Shown: positions 9,429-18,845, numbered from the stretch's first letter. The stretch is 64,000 bases of DNA from Lachnospiraceae bacterium (GCA_009774395.1 VSNQ01000007.1:5523-69522); one strand, 5' to 3'. A program made the numbers and translations. Notes: a model not told the origin generated them from the letters alone.

Positions 9429-11087
9429 CTAATTTTCGTCTAACATCCCTACCATTCCAAATATTGAAATCAGGCACATAAATACAGATATAACAACAAG
9501 ACAGAAGCTATCCGGAAATCCAATTAATTTGCTAAAAAATGCATATACTAAAAATCCTAAAGGCCATAAAGCCATTTCAAAAAACGCAAGCGAAAAGAAT
9601 GTCCCAAACTGCCATTTATCTTTTCTTTCATCAGAAAAGGCGTATGCAACTGCCATCACAACAAAGAAAATGATCGAAGAAATAATATAATGATTCATTT
9701 GCTCTACTGTTCTACAATATTCAACAAATAATACAAATAAAGCTATTCCAGAAGCCCAACCACACAATTTTTCAATTTTTGTTCTTCTAAACTTACCTAC
9801 TAACATTATAACTGATGAGCATAATAAGAGCCATATTGCAATTTTATTTGCAGTGATTGAATCCAAAAACAAAAACTTATTAAATAATCTACTTGTTACA
9901 CTAAAAGCTATATTTTCTGCAAAAGTATTTGCAAGAATAAACCCTAAGACAACAGCAAATACACTCCTTGCTCCACCTATAACAGATGTACTGCCTGACG
10001 AATATATATTTGTGCTATTAGATGTTTTTATATCTTTTGCTGCAACAGGCTTAACATCATAGTTAATTGTTTTTACCGCTTGAACCTCTTGACTAAAATC
10101 CGGAATTTTTTCAACTATTTGATCATATACTTCCTCAGCCTCATAAGAAATATCACCATCTTCTGAAAGCATAGGTGTATTAATAACAGACTTTACAGCT
10201 CCTGCAAGTGCTCTTGTAACTGCTATTAATTTCAAATCTTCTTCTGTAAAATCATCTGTGGTAAGTCTTTTCTTAAGTACTCTTCCTTCTTTTTTTCTTA
10301 CTACACCTGCAAGCAATCCAGAACATTCTGCAAACATTTTATTAAGATCACCTAGTAAATCATCAAACATATCTGCTCTTTCAGATATTGCACCACAAAG
10401 CATTTCTGATACCTTCATTTTTTCTGATGCGGCTTCCGCTTCTGCATACATGGTATTTGCTTTTTCCAGATTCTCATCTGCTTTGATACTTGCAGAAATC
10501 CCTGTAAAAAGAATTACGGGAGCTGCAACAGCAGCAAGTGGAGTCATTGCTGCACCAAACGATAATGCAGAACCTGCAAACCCTGCAGCCATACCAATTT
10601 CACCAGCAGCAAGTGCCGAACCCGCCAGTGCAAGTTCACCTGTAACAATCGGAAGTGCTCCACTTGCTGCCAAAGCAACTGCAGCACCTGCTGCAACACC
10701 AGTAGCTCCACTCGCAAATGATGCCGAATAAATATTTGTCATTTCTCTTAATTGAATAGCACCCTGTTCATCAATTGTAAATTTTGAAATTTCATTAATT
10801 CCAACTGTATTTTCCATCGAAATATGCTTAACTTTATCATATGCAACCAAAAACTGATGCATGGATGTGTCAAGAACCTTTTTCTTTGCATATCCAAGCT
10901 TTACAAGTGATTTTTCAGTTTGTTTCTGTGCTTCCTCTAATGATTGTTTTGCACTATTATAGAGTTCCTGCGCATTCTCTGATATTCTTTGTGCACGTTC
11001 ATTTGTTTCCTTTGCGCTCAGATGTCCTCCCGCACCTATTACTCCGGCCGCAACGCCTAGTCCGGCTAACAAAAATGGAATCGGCAT
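9429..11087 (-). CDS. Glycine-zipper membrane protein, unknown function
   Basis: 552 residues; AGGAGGT sits 6 bases before the ATG, and the gene starts 11 bases after its upstream neighbour's stop. The N-terminus (PFLLAGLGVAAGVIGAGG) is a short Gly/Ala hydrophobic segment, followed by a helical stretch (30-70). Residues about 125-205 are a long Ala/Gly-rich hydrophobic region of glycine-zipper character (VAAGAAVALAASG). A charged central section ends near 360. About six ordinary transmembrane helices occupy 370-550. No enzymatic motif found. Glycine zippers occur in channel- or pore-forming proteins. Inference only: a membrane effector or platform for the dynamin-like proteins. The 160-base gap after it is the largest internal gap of the operon. 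Confidence 0.8.
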   Translation of the reverse strand: MPIPFLLAGLGVAAGVIGAGGHLSAKETNERAQRISENAQELYNSAKQSLEEAQKQTEKSLVKLGYAKKKVLDTSMHQFLVAYDKVKHISMENTVGINEISKFTIDEQGAIQLREMTNIYSASFASGATGVAAGAAVALAASGALPIVTGELALAGSALAAGEIGMAAGFAGSALSFGAAMTPLAAVAAPVILFTGISASIKADENLEKANTMYAEAEAASEKMKVSEMLCGAISERADMFDDLLGDLNKMFAECSGLLAGVVRKKEGRVLKKRLTTDDFTEEDLKLIAVTRALAGAVKSVINTPMLSEDGDISYEAEEVYDQIVEKIPDFSQEVQAVKTINYDVKPVAAKDIKTSNSTNIYSSGSTSVIGGARSVFAVVLGFILANTFAENIAFSVTSRLFNKFLFLDSITANKIAIWLLLCSSVIMLVGKFRRTKIEKLCGWASGIALFVLFVEYCRTVEQMNHYIISSIIFFVVMAVAYAFSDERKDKWQFGTFFSLAFFEMALWPLGFLVYAFFSKLIGFPDSFCLVVISVFMCLISIFGMVGMLDEN

Positions 11088-11098
11088 ACCAATACCTC

Positions 11099-12580
11099 CT
11101 ATAAAATATCATCCTCATCACTATCTAAAAATGCTTTAAATTCACTAACTGTTTCATATTTAACCTTACCACCAAGTTTTCGTGTAATATCATTTGCCCC
11201 TGCAATTACACCATCCGCATCTCCCATTGCATACGCTAACTGCATTGACGACATCGCTGCATCAAAACATGACCTATATTCTTCGAAATAGGAATCAAGA
11301 TATGACTCAAGCTCTATCCTAAATGCTCTCGCCTGCTCTGCGGCTGCATTACACTCAGCTATAATTCTCATTCGTTCTTCATGTTCGAGTTGCTTTGTTT
11401 GAAGTTCATTGATTAACCCATTATAGAGATTGCTCGTTAACATAGAACCCACCAAAGCTCCAACAGCACCGCCAACAATTGGAATTGGTATAAGCGCTTG
11501 TCCTACGCCCATTGAATATGCCATTGTAGCCATATTCAACCCTTTATCCCCTAATTGAATAAGACACTCCTGCGTCGTTATTTCTCCTTCTCCCCATTTT
11601 TTTAATGTATCTCCCGTTACAATTACTGCCGTAATTATTTTACCTGGCACATTACTTTTTGCCAAAGCCTGAATAAATTCTGATGAAGAATATGACAAAG
11701 CTTGAGAAACTACGGTCATTCCACCGCCCATTGCATATCCCGTTACAGCAGCCTTGCCTCCATCTTTAATCGTATCTACAACAGCATCTTCACCACTCTT
11801 TTCTCCCTTGAGCACAGACACCATATTCATAATTCCTGACATTGTAACCGTTGTACCGCCATAATTGTACATTCCCTGCATTCCAGCATCATTAAATGTT
11901 CCTACAGCATTCTTTACACTCCTCTTAAATGCTCTGCTATTATTTCTTTTCTCGGCTGCCTTCCCAGTATCTATAATACGCTTACGCACTTTACTAATAG
12001 ATTCGCCCGATTCAATATTTTCTGCTACACCTTCCATCCTTGTCTTATCATCAGCCCATTCCTGCTGCGTACTGCCGCCTTTCCCAACATTTGTACTTCC
12101 TTGATTAAGCTTTTTTGAAAGCACTTGAAAATTATCAGCGCTATTTGCAATTTCCCGCTGATCACTTGAAGTTAAAAATGGATTATTTTTTGTTCTATTT
12201 ACAAATTGACTTAAAGGATCAATATGATCTGCTTCCGCTGCATGATTTTGCCATTTTTCACCATACTTCAACTTTGCATCTCGCTGTTTCTTTACTAATT
12301 CTGCTCCAGAATAAGGATCTCGAACTGGTTTTCCACTAGCAAAAGCATCATCAATCGCTTTTTTATGCGCGCTTCCGTCATCATAGAATTGCTTTCTTGT
12401 TTGTGGATTATAATCAGGTCTACTATATTTTGCATTAGCTTGAGCCGTTGAATTCCTTATTGATCTATCTAATGCAATACCCGCTCCGATCTTACTTTTA
12501 GACTCATCATCGTCATCACGTTTCAAAGCAACTTCCGTTGTTTTTGTTTTATCTTTTCTCAAAAAATTAAACAATCCCAT
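11099..12580 (-). CDS. HNH-like domain protein with C-terminal glycine zipper
   Basis: 493 residues; AAAGGAG lies 10 bases before the ATG. Residues 85-160 look like an HNH fold: DPYSG, then EADHIDPLS (D118-H119-I120), then the ADNFQVLSKKLN segment (N150). This fits the His and Asn positions of the HNH motif, though the zinc-binding cysteines of many HNH proteins are absent. Residues about 230-400 are Gly/Ala/Met-rich with IPIVGGAVGALVG, a glycine-zipper membrane-active segment. The C-terminus is helical and acidic. No signal peptide. Inference: a nuclease effector that may be held at or act through the membrane. It could also be a catalytically dead scaffold; the HNH call is moderate. Confidence 0.72.
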   Translation of the reverse strand: MGLFNFLRKDKTKTTEVALKRDDDDESKSKIGAGIALDRSIRNSTAQANAKYSRPDYNPQTRKQFYDDGSAHKKAIDDAFASGKPVRDPYSGAELVKKQRDAKLKYGEKWQNHAAEADHIDPLSQFVNRTKNNPFLTSSDQREIANSADNFQVLSKKLNQGSTNVGKGGSTQQEWADDKTRMEGVAENIESGESISKVRKRIIDTGKAAEKRNNSRAFKRSVKNAVGTFNDAGMQGMYNYGGTTVTMSGIMNMVSVLKGEKSGEDAVVDTIKDGGKAAVTGYAMGGGMTVVSQALSYSSSEFIQALAKSNVPGKIITAVIVTGDTLKKWGEGEITTQECLIQLGDKGLNMATMAYSMGVGQALIPIPIVGGAVGALVGSMLTSNLYNGLINELQTKQLEHEERMRIIAECNAAAEQARAFRIELESYLDSYFEEYRSCFDAAMSSMQLAYAMGDADGVIAGANDITRKLGGKVKYETVSEFKAFLDSDEDDIL

Positions 12581-12595
12581 ACAACGCCTACTCCT

Positions 12596-13000
12596 TTATT
12601 CAAAAATAAGTTGATTTAATTTTGTTTGAAATTCTATGTATTTTTTTAATACAGTTTCACAATTTCTAGCAAACCCTGAACCAATATCAAATTCCTCCTC
12701 TAATTTATTTATTAAAGTTCTTTCATTATCATCATAATTTCCATCAGCCATAGCCAGACCGATAAGTTCAAAAACAAAAATCTTTTTTATTTTATTATCA
12801 CTATTAAACTTAATATCCTTAATTAACACATCCACAGGTTTCACCATTGTTTTTTCATCAAAAACACATCGCATTTCTTGACAATATCCATTGATCATTT
12901 CCTTTTCTTCATCACTATAGTATCCATCTACTGTAGCTAACTGGAAAGCAACTCCCAAAAAAGCCTCTTTTTCTTTCTCATTCAATAACGCTAAATACAT
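12596..13000 (-). CDS. TerB-like acidic helical protein
   Basis: 134 residues. Two copies of a similar phrase, ATVDGYYSDEEKEMI (~23-37) and AMADGNYDDNERTLI (~88-102), each with the A-x-x-D-G-x-Y-x-x-E/D-E pattern of TerB/TerB-like domains. Known of the family: all-helical domains with conserved acidic residues that can bind divalent metal, found in tellurite-resistance and stress or phage-response gene clusters. The ATG is preceded by GGGGG and overlaps the end of the Cys-cluster gene by 10 bases, so the two are translationally coupled. Inference: a membrane-proximal adaptor or sensor in this operon. Confidence 0.7.
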   Translation of the reverse strand: MYLALLNEKEKEAFLGVAFQLATVDGYYSDEEKEMINGYCQEMRCVFDEKTMVKPVDVLIKDIKFNSDNKIKKIFVFELIGLAMADGNYDDNERTLINKLEEEFDIGSGFARNCETVLKKYIEFQTKLNQLIFE

Positions 13001-13260
13001 TTATTGTCCCCCTTGCTTTTTAATCTATTGCATACTTCATAATTCAATTTATAATACTCTTCTAACGTAATTTTATCTTTATAAAATTTTTCATATGTTT
13101 TATCAACATTACATTTATCTGGTCTGTTTCTATAAATAGTACATAACTTTGATGCAACATCCAAATATCTGCAAATGCCATCTCCACGATCCAAATCAGA
13201 ATACAATTCAGACATTTTTAAATTCATGCAACAAAGACCACAACAATCACATTGAAACAT
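12991..13260 (-). CDS. YkgJ-type cysteine-cluster protein
   Basis: 89 residues from the ATG at 13260; an in-frame ATG nine codons upstream (13287) is possible. The protein opens with FQCDCCGLCC, then has a Cys before RYLD, one in KLCTIYRNRPDKCNV, and later ones. This is the CxxCxxCC plus C-IYxxRPxxC pattern of the YkgJ/UPF0153 Fe- or Zn-chelating family. Start choice: the only good ribosome site (GGAGGA, 13308-13313) serves an ATG at 13297 that opens a 10-codon reading frame ending 4 bases before 13260, so the gene may be translated by re-initiation. The biochemical role of the family is poorly defined. Confidence 0.75.
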   Translation of the reverse strand: MFQCDCCGLCCMNLKMSELYSDLDRGDGICRYLDVASKLCTIYRNRPDKCNVDKTYEKFYKDKITLEEYYKLNYEVCNRLKSKGDNKCI

Positions 13261-13264
13261 TTTG

Positions 13265-13297
13265 TTAATCCAAAACACGAATGACATATTTTATCAT
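13265..13297 (-). other. Possible 10-codon leader reading frame before the Cys-cluster gene
   Basis: ATG at 13297 is 10 bases after GGAGGA and opens MIKYVIRVLD followed by TAA. The TAA is 4 bases before the ATG of the YkgJ-like gene. It could be a coupling leader, or the Cys-cluster gene may start at 13287 despite poor spacing (20 bases). Confidence 0.35.
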
Positions 13298-13337
13298 TAT
13301 GATTTATTCCTCCAATTTTCTAAATCAGCCTATCCCC

Positions 13338-14297
13338 TCACACCACCCGAAAATCCATAATATTATCCCCCTGACTTCTAGCCCACATATCAATCCCTTT
13401 TCCAAATACTTCCGCTTCCACTAAAAATATACCATTGTCTTCGCTAAGTACCTTTGCTGTAGGCAGTCGGTCAAGGATTGCTTCTATGGAGTTTTCCTTA
13501 CATTGAAACCTTACTTTCCGAAGTTTGCCGCCATACATAAATTGCACACGTTTGCGAAATTCTCCTTCTTCAAACCGGTTTGCATAAGGAATTTTAAAAT
13601 GCTCGTCCAAAACTTCCAATTCTTGAATCCTGTCAATACGATAGATTGTAGGAAAAACATCATCTGGATTCTCAAAAGCTTCTGCCTTATTTATATTCTC
13701 AATAAACGCTGCCAGATAAAAATAATATTCCGAAAATAAGATTGCCAACGGTTCCAATCTCCGCTCCACTGTCGCAGATTCTTTTAACTTGCCATATTTT
13801 ATCCGTATTACATGGCTTTCTCGGATTGCCCGTCCCAATGGTGTCATCTTATCCAAAAACGCCTTATTATGACGCAGTTCCACATAGTGGAATCTTTCAT
13901 TGTTTAGTAAGTCGTTAATTGCCGTTCTATTTTCTCGCGGTATACAATTTTCAATTAACTTGTCCAAGATATTCATCATTTCCTTTTTGGTAAAAGCTCG
14001 GCTTTCCAGAAGAATTTTGCTGATGGCAAGCACCTCATTATTAGAAAGCCTTAACTGTTCATTATCTTCCAAACAGTAGCCTTTTTCAAAACGATTATAT
14101 GTTAACTGGCAACCATACCCATCTCTTACCCGTTTCTTATCCAAAAAATCCCGAATATCCTCTAAATCTCTTTGAATACTTTTCACATTAACGCCAATAT
14201 CCTGCGCAAGTTCATTTTTTTTTAATACCTGCCCATGCAGCAGCATGGAGTATATATATAAGATACGGCTGGTTTTATCGGATCCTAAGTCGTCCAT
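13338..14297 (-). CDS. WYL-domain transcriptional regulator (HTH-WYL-WCX)
   Basis: 319 residues from the ATG at 14297. An ATG three codons upstream directly abuts the GGGGG site, so the second ATG (about 7-9 bases spacing) is preferred. Residues 1-70 are a winged helix (ILYIYSMLLHGQVLKKNELA, then VNVKSIQRDLEDIRDFL). Residues about 150-235 are the WYL domain, with RIKYG, RRLEPLAILF, YYFYLAAF and PTIYRIDRI. The C-terminal part is WCX-like. WYL regulators bind nucleotide-type or oligonucleotide ligands and often control defence islands. It is the first gene of the operon, and a perfect inverted repeat overlaps its promoter (14339-14363), so it probably represses or activates itself and the nine genes behind it. 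Confidence 0.88.
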   Translation of the reverse strand: MDDLGSDKTSRILYIYSMLLHGQVLKKNELAQDIGVNVKSIQRDLEDIRDFLDKKRVRDGYGCQLTYNRFEKGYCLEDNEQLRLSNNEVLAISKILLESRAFTKKEMMNILDKLIENCIPRENRTAINDLLNNERFHYVELRHNKAFLDKMTPLGRAIRESHVIRIKYGKLKESATVERRLEPLAILFSEYYFYLAAFIENINKAEAFENPDDVFPTIYRIDRIQELEVLDEHFKIPYANRFEEGEFRKRVQFMYGGKLRKVRFQCKENSIEAILDRLPTAKVLSEDNGIFLVEAEVFGKGIDMWARSQGDNIMDFRVV

Positions 14298-14326
14298 ATA
14301 TTCCATCCCCCTTTCTGATATATTTG

Positions 14327-14363
14327 ATTATACTCACAAATATGGACATATTCTGTCCATATT
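14327..14363 (-). promoter_or_regulatory. Promoter and palindromic operator of the WYL-dynamin-HerA operon
   Basis: Minus-strand -10 TATAAT at 14327-14332, 30 bases before the WYL start. A perfect inverted repeat, arms AATATGGACA and TGTCCATATT with a 5-base centre (14339-14363), covers the spacer and -35 position. The -35 itself is weak (CAGAAT at 17-base spacing), which suits an activated or tightly regulated promoter. Confidence 0.7.
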
Positions 14364-14389
14364 CTAAAAAATTTGATAAATTTTTCCTT

Positions 14390-14493
14390 TATACTCACGA
14401 ACAATTAGATTTTCCTTTCTGCACAACACATATTGCCCGCTTATGCAATATGGGCTGTTCAGAAATTGGAAAATCTTAACGTTCATTAGTATA
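14390..14493. repeat. Palindromic element family P, copy 1
   Basis: About 104 bp, almost entirely self-complementary: left end TATACTCACGAAC and TTAGATTTTCC, right end GGAAAATCTTAACGTTC and AGTATA, with inner arms CATATTGC and GCAATATG. Other copies at 43562-43664, 44335-44438 and 49132-49216. It sits in the divergent gap between the WYL operon and the XRE gene. The rest of 14364-14615 holds no gene. Confidence 0.8.
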
Positions 14494-14615
14494 TATATTA
14501 TTGTATACGAAACAGAAATTATTTTCAACAATTTTCGTGCTTATACGCACCATGCATTTAAGCACCTTTTTTTCAAGCACAATTTTATATATAATCAAAA
14601 AGGGGGATTAATGGT

Positions 14616-14843
14616 ATGATTATCCGACTGAGAATCAAAGAAATCCTTGAAGAAAAAGGAAAATCAAATTACTGGCTCAGCCAGCGATTGGGAATGTGTT
14701 ATCGGAATTACCATAATATTGTTACCAACCAAACATCTGCTATCCGCTTTGATACACTAGAACGATTATGTGAAATATTAGAAGTTCCAGTAGGCGAATT
14801 GTTTGAGCAGATAAATGATGATATATCTGTAAAAGAAGATTAG
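14616..14843 (+). CDS. Small XRE-family DNA-binding protein (HTH_26 type)
   Basis: 75 residues. A single Cro/C1-type helix-turn-helix spans residues 3-65: LRIKEILEEKGKSNYWLSQRLG, then NYHNIVTN, then FDTLERLCEILEVPVGELFE. An AAGGGGGA ribosome site precedes the ATG. A terminator follows directly (14842-14870), so it is a single-gene unit. It is divergent from the WYL operon across a 310-base gap that holds a family-P palindrome. Targets unknown; proximity makes the neighbouring operon one possibility, but nothing in the sequence shows this. Confidence 0.85.
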   Translation: MIIRLRIKEILEEKGKSNYWLSQRLGMCYRNYHNIVTNQTSAIRFDTLERLCEILEVPVGELFEQINDDISVKED

Positions 14844-14870
14844 CCGCTATATTATGCGGCTATTTCTTTT
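14842..14870 (+). terminator. Intrinsic terminator after the XRE gene
   Basis: Stem AGCCGC/GCGGCT with a short AT loop and a T-rich tail, overlapping the XRE stop codon. Confidence 0.85.
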
Positions 14871-15395
14871 ATCCTTAAATCGTCGAACCGCAATATTCAC
14901 ATTCTGTTACTGTGCTTTTTGCCATTTTATTTGTACTGCTGCTTCTTCCTTACAACTCACTGTTACACACCCAATCCAAAAATTTCCTAATATCCAAATG
15001 TACACTATCCGCTCTTGCTTAAACCGCCTATTTGCAGTACTATCTATGGATACATTCACAAAGTTTTATTCCTCTATTATCTGCAGCCTTTTCTTTACTC
15101 CATCCGGCTATCTGCTATATTTAATCCCATCGATATCCAATCACTTCTATTTTTACCCTTTTGTACATTCATTTATTTTACATAATATATTCACTAGTGA
15201 TAAGTTCTACCATATCACTTAAGATAGTTCCGCTCGTGAGTCAACGTTATTGGCGTTCTAAGCGCCCACCAGTAGAAATTATCTCTTTCTTATTTTAAGA
15301 TATATATAATCCTATGTCAATAATTATAAAGTAAATAATATCTTACCAGCAAACATATTATATAATATAATTACATAAATGGATGGTGATTTATT
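14871..15395. other. Gene-poor spacer between two XRE genes
   Basis: About 525 bases. The only long frame (plus strand, 14854-15222) overlaps the terminator and has no ribosome site or recognisable motif, so I do not call it. A small hairpin with GGCGTT and AGCGCC-type arms lies near 15250-15265. The last 100 bases are very AT-rich and contain a TATAAT at 15361, 35 bases before the next gene. Nothing else supported. Confidence 0.5.
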
Positions 15396-15716
15396 ATGTT
15401 TGAAGATTTTTTTATTGAAAGACTAATTTCGTTGCGAAACCAAAAAAATGTTTCTGCAAGGGAAATGAGCCTTGCAATCGGGCAGAACGAAAGCTATATT
15501 AACCGTATTGAAAATAGAAAAGCATTTCCTTCTATGCAATCATTTTTTTATATTTGCGAATACTTTCAGATTTCTCCAATGGATTTTTTTAATGATGGAT
15601 GCTCTTATCCAGCTAAAACCAACAAAATTATTGAAGACTTAAATAAATTAAATGAAACGCAATTAGATATTATAATTACAGTAATTAATGGACTCCTAGA
15701 GCGAAATCATTCGTAA
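15396..15716 (+). CDS. XRE-family transcriptional regulator
   Basis: 106 residues. Cro/C1-type helix-turn-helix at residues 5-65: LISLRNQKNVSAREMSLAIGQNE, SYINRIENRKAFPSM, then FFYICEYFQISPMDFF. A C-terminal helical extension of about 35 residues (INKIIEDLNKLNETQ-like) probably mediates dimerisation. A weak ribosome site (GGATGGTGAT) precedes the ATG, and a TATAAT at 15361-15366 is a likely -10. Single gene with no obvious operon partner; typical of small regulators of mobile or accessory regions. Confidence 0.85.
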   Translation: MFEDFFIERLISLRNQKNVSAREMSLAIGQNESYINRIENRKAFPSMQSFFYICEYFQISPMDFFNDGCSYPAKTNKIIEDLNKLNETQLDIIITVINGLLERNHS

Positions 15717-16261
15717 TTTTTACCAAACGATATATGATTTGCAATCCCCTAAAATAATTACCGCTATGCTGTTGAAAAATCTTCTCTGCTTTTCCTTTCT
15801 TTAATATTATACGCTTCACCTTAGACACAAATTGTCTATCTAAAAAAATTATTGAAATTTTTACACTCAGCAATTTCTGTTACCATTGCGCTCCTGCCTG
15901 TAAATACCCGATTTGGGTATTTTAATATGTCTGCAAGCACAGCTTTGTGAACCGTTCTCACTTTCATTATTAGCATTCGCAAGTTTGCTTCGTTCTTGTT
16001 ATACTCACGTTACGATCATGTTATACTATGCGTCGAAAAGACTGACGCTAAGTATAACAGTATGTACACAACTGCCCAAAGGAAAATTACTGCTTTTGCG
16101 ATATATTTCCCCTGCACAGGTCTGCATCCACTTGCTGTGCGACCCCTGCACTGTCTTAGCGGCACATTTCCTCTGCTCAGGTCTGCACATAAAAAAGGCA
16201 GCTAATTGTCAATTAAGATAACTGCTGCCCAAAGAAAACAATATTCAATTTCGTTCACAAT
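15717..16261. other. Spacer with terminator-like hairpin and repeat fragments
   Basis: A hairpin ATACCC/GGGTAT with T tail at about 15903-15922 is a probable terminator. 16020-16057 is an interrupted palindrome (TATACT, GCGTC, GAAAAGACTGACGC, AAGTATA) that recurs inverted at 50826-50856. 16063-16087 resembles the repeat boxes at 18963 and 37131. No supported gene. Confidence 0.5.
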
Positions 16262-16909
16262 TTACTTTATCCCCTGCCACCATGAACTGGATAATACAAT
16301 ATCCCATAAGCCATTAGACACAATCGGTTTTAGAAAAACTGTAATGAAAAGCATAACTGCCAAAATAATAAAAGGTTCAAATCGTATCAAATATTCTTTA
16401 TTATCAGCTAACTGAAAAGGTAGTTTAAAAGAAAATCTTTTACTTATATAATATCCTATAACTGTTCCTGTTGTATTCGTAATCAAATCATCTATATCTG
16501 TAAGTCTAAAGGCAAATATCTGTAATATCTCAATAGTGACTGATACTACAAATCCCATTAAAACCATAATTTTTACAGAACGATAATTCTTCCAAATAAC
16601 AGGCACTAAAAATCCTAAAGGCATAAATAACACAATATTCAAAATAGTATTTTTAGTATATTCAATCGGGCTATTTACAATGTCTATTAGTGGTATTAGA
16701 TTCAAACTAAAATCAATCTTGAATGTGCCAACCACAGGAATACCCACAACAGAAAAAACTGCTATGGAATATAATGAAAATATAAAAATTGCAATAAATT
16801 GATTACAATTTCGTTGTCTAAATACAGCGCACTGCAAAATAAATATAGCAGGAATCACAAAAATAATGGATGAAATACAATCTATTCCAATAGATAATAT
16901 ACGTATCAC
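16262..16909 (-). CDS. VanZ-like membrane protein
   Basis: 215 residues, GTG start behind GAGAGG. About five transmembrane helices. The central block NIVLFMPLGFLVPVIW, then IEILQIFAFRLTDIDDLITNTTGTVIGYYI is the signature of the VanZ family (PF04892). Some relatives confer low-level teicoplanin resistance; most have no known function. Acts in the cytoplasmic membrane. It stands alone, with a toxin-antitoxin remnant upstream and a repeat-rich spacer downstream. The family call is firm; a resistance role should not be assumed. Confidence 0.87.
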   Translation of the reverse strand: MIRILSIGIDCISSIIFVIPAIFILQCAVFRQRNCNQFIAIFIFSLYSIAVFSVVGIPVVGTFKIDFSLNLIPLIDIVNSPIEYTKNTILNIVLFMPLGFLVPVIWKNYRSVKIMVLMGFVVSVTIEILQIFAFRLTDIDDLITNTTGTVIGYYISKRFSFKLPFQLADNKEYLIRFEPFIILAVMLFITVFLKPIVSNGLWDIVLSSSWWQGIK

Positions 16910-17072
16910 TTTCTTCTACCTCTCAAATTTCTATATATTGTATATCATCTTATCACACCCACGATTATGATTCCATTGATATTCACTTAATATTTACTTA
17001 ATATTTCTTTAAATTTCTTTATTTCGTTGAATTATTGAAAAATAATTTTGTATCATAATCATTTCGTACATT

Positions 17073-17171
17073 TTATGCTGCCTGCATACTCTCTTTCTCA
17101 ATTACAAGATAATTAATTAAACGCTCTAAGTCTTCTTCTGCATTTCTTGGAACTACTACTTTATAATTCAT
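17073..17171 (-). pseudogene. Remnant of a ParE/RelE-type toxin gene
   Basis: The frame reads MNYKVVVPRNAEEDLERLI and so on for 32 residues, then stops. This is the N-terminal strand-helix pattern of ParE/RelE toxins (normally about 90-100 residues); the remaining two thirds are absent. The start overlaps the end of an antitoxin-like fragment, the usual toxin-antitoxin layout. Judged non-functional. Confidence 0.65.
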
Positions 17172-17240
17172 ACTTTTCCCTCATATCACGAGAAGCTGCT
17201 GCCGCATTCTTATTCACACAACAAAAATACATATCTTTAA
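17167..17240 (-). pseudogene. C-terminal remnant of the matching antitoxin gene
   Basis: A short frame ending NKNAAAASRDMREKYEL followed by TAA overlaps the toxin ATG by a few bases. No N-terminal DNA-binding part is present; the sequence further upstream is interrupted by the inverted-repeat element at 17261-17425. The boundary is approximate. Confidence 0.4.
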
Positions 17241-17260
17241 TATTAAGATATATCATGCAT

Positions 17261-17425
17261 CTAGTACACCGTTTTTTAATTCCTCATATACCAAGCATCC
17301 GCTATCTGCATCATTGCCGCGTTGTCGTCAGTCAACGATACCACCGCATCGCCTCCTTCCTCCACCTTGCACGGATACAAATATCAAGCACTTTGTTTAC
17401 GAGGATTAAGAAAACGGTGTACTAG
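17261..17425. mobile_element. 165-bp element with 15-bp terminal inverted repeats
   Basis: Left end CTAGTACACCGTTTT and right end AAAACGGTGTACTAG are exact inverted complements, extended by partly matching bases inward (TTAATTCC versus GGATTAAG). No transposase inside. It lies between the enolase stop codon and the broken toxin-antitoxin genes, consistent with a MITE that helped break them. No second copy seen in the window and no clear target duplication. Confidence 0.6.
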
Positions 17426-17432
17426 CCAAATA

Positions 17433-18845
<1,413 letters not shown>

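Noticed and set aside
10258..10731. 157-codon plus-strand frame opposite the glycine-zipper membrane gene
   Set aside because: Its Ala/Ser-rich content mirrors the Gly/Ala-rich codons of the real minus-strand gene; no ribosome site or family match.
14854..15222. 122-codon plus-strand frame between the two XRE genes
   Set aside because: It overlaps the terminator of the first XRE gene, has no ribosome site, and its Phe/Cys/Leu/Ser-rich composition is that of non-coding AT-rich DNA.
15896..16210. CRISPR-like spacing of palindromic and repeat pieces
   Set aside because: No regularly spaced identical direct repeats; the pieces belong to dispersed palindromes and boxes found elsewhere in the window.
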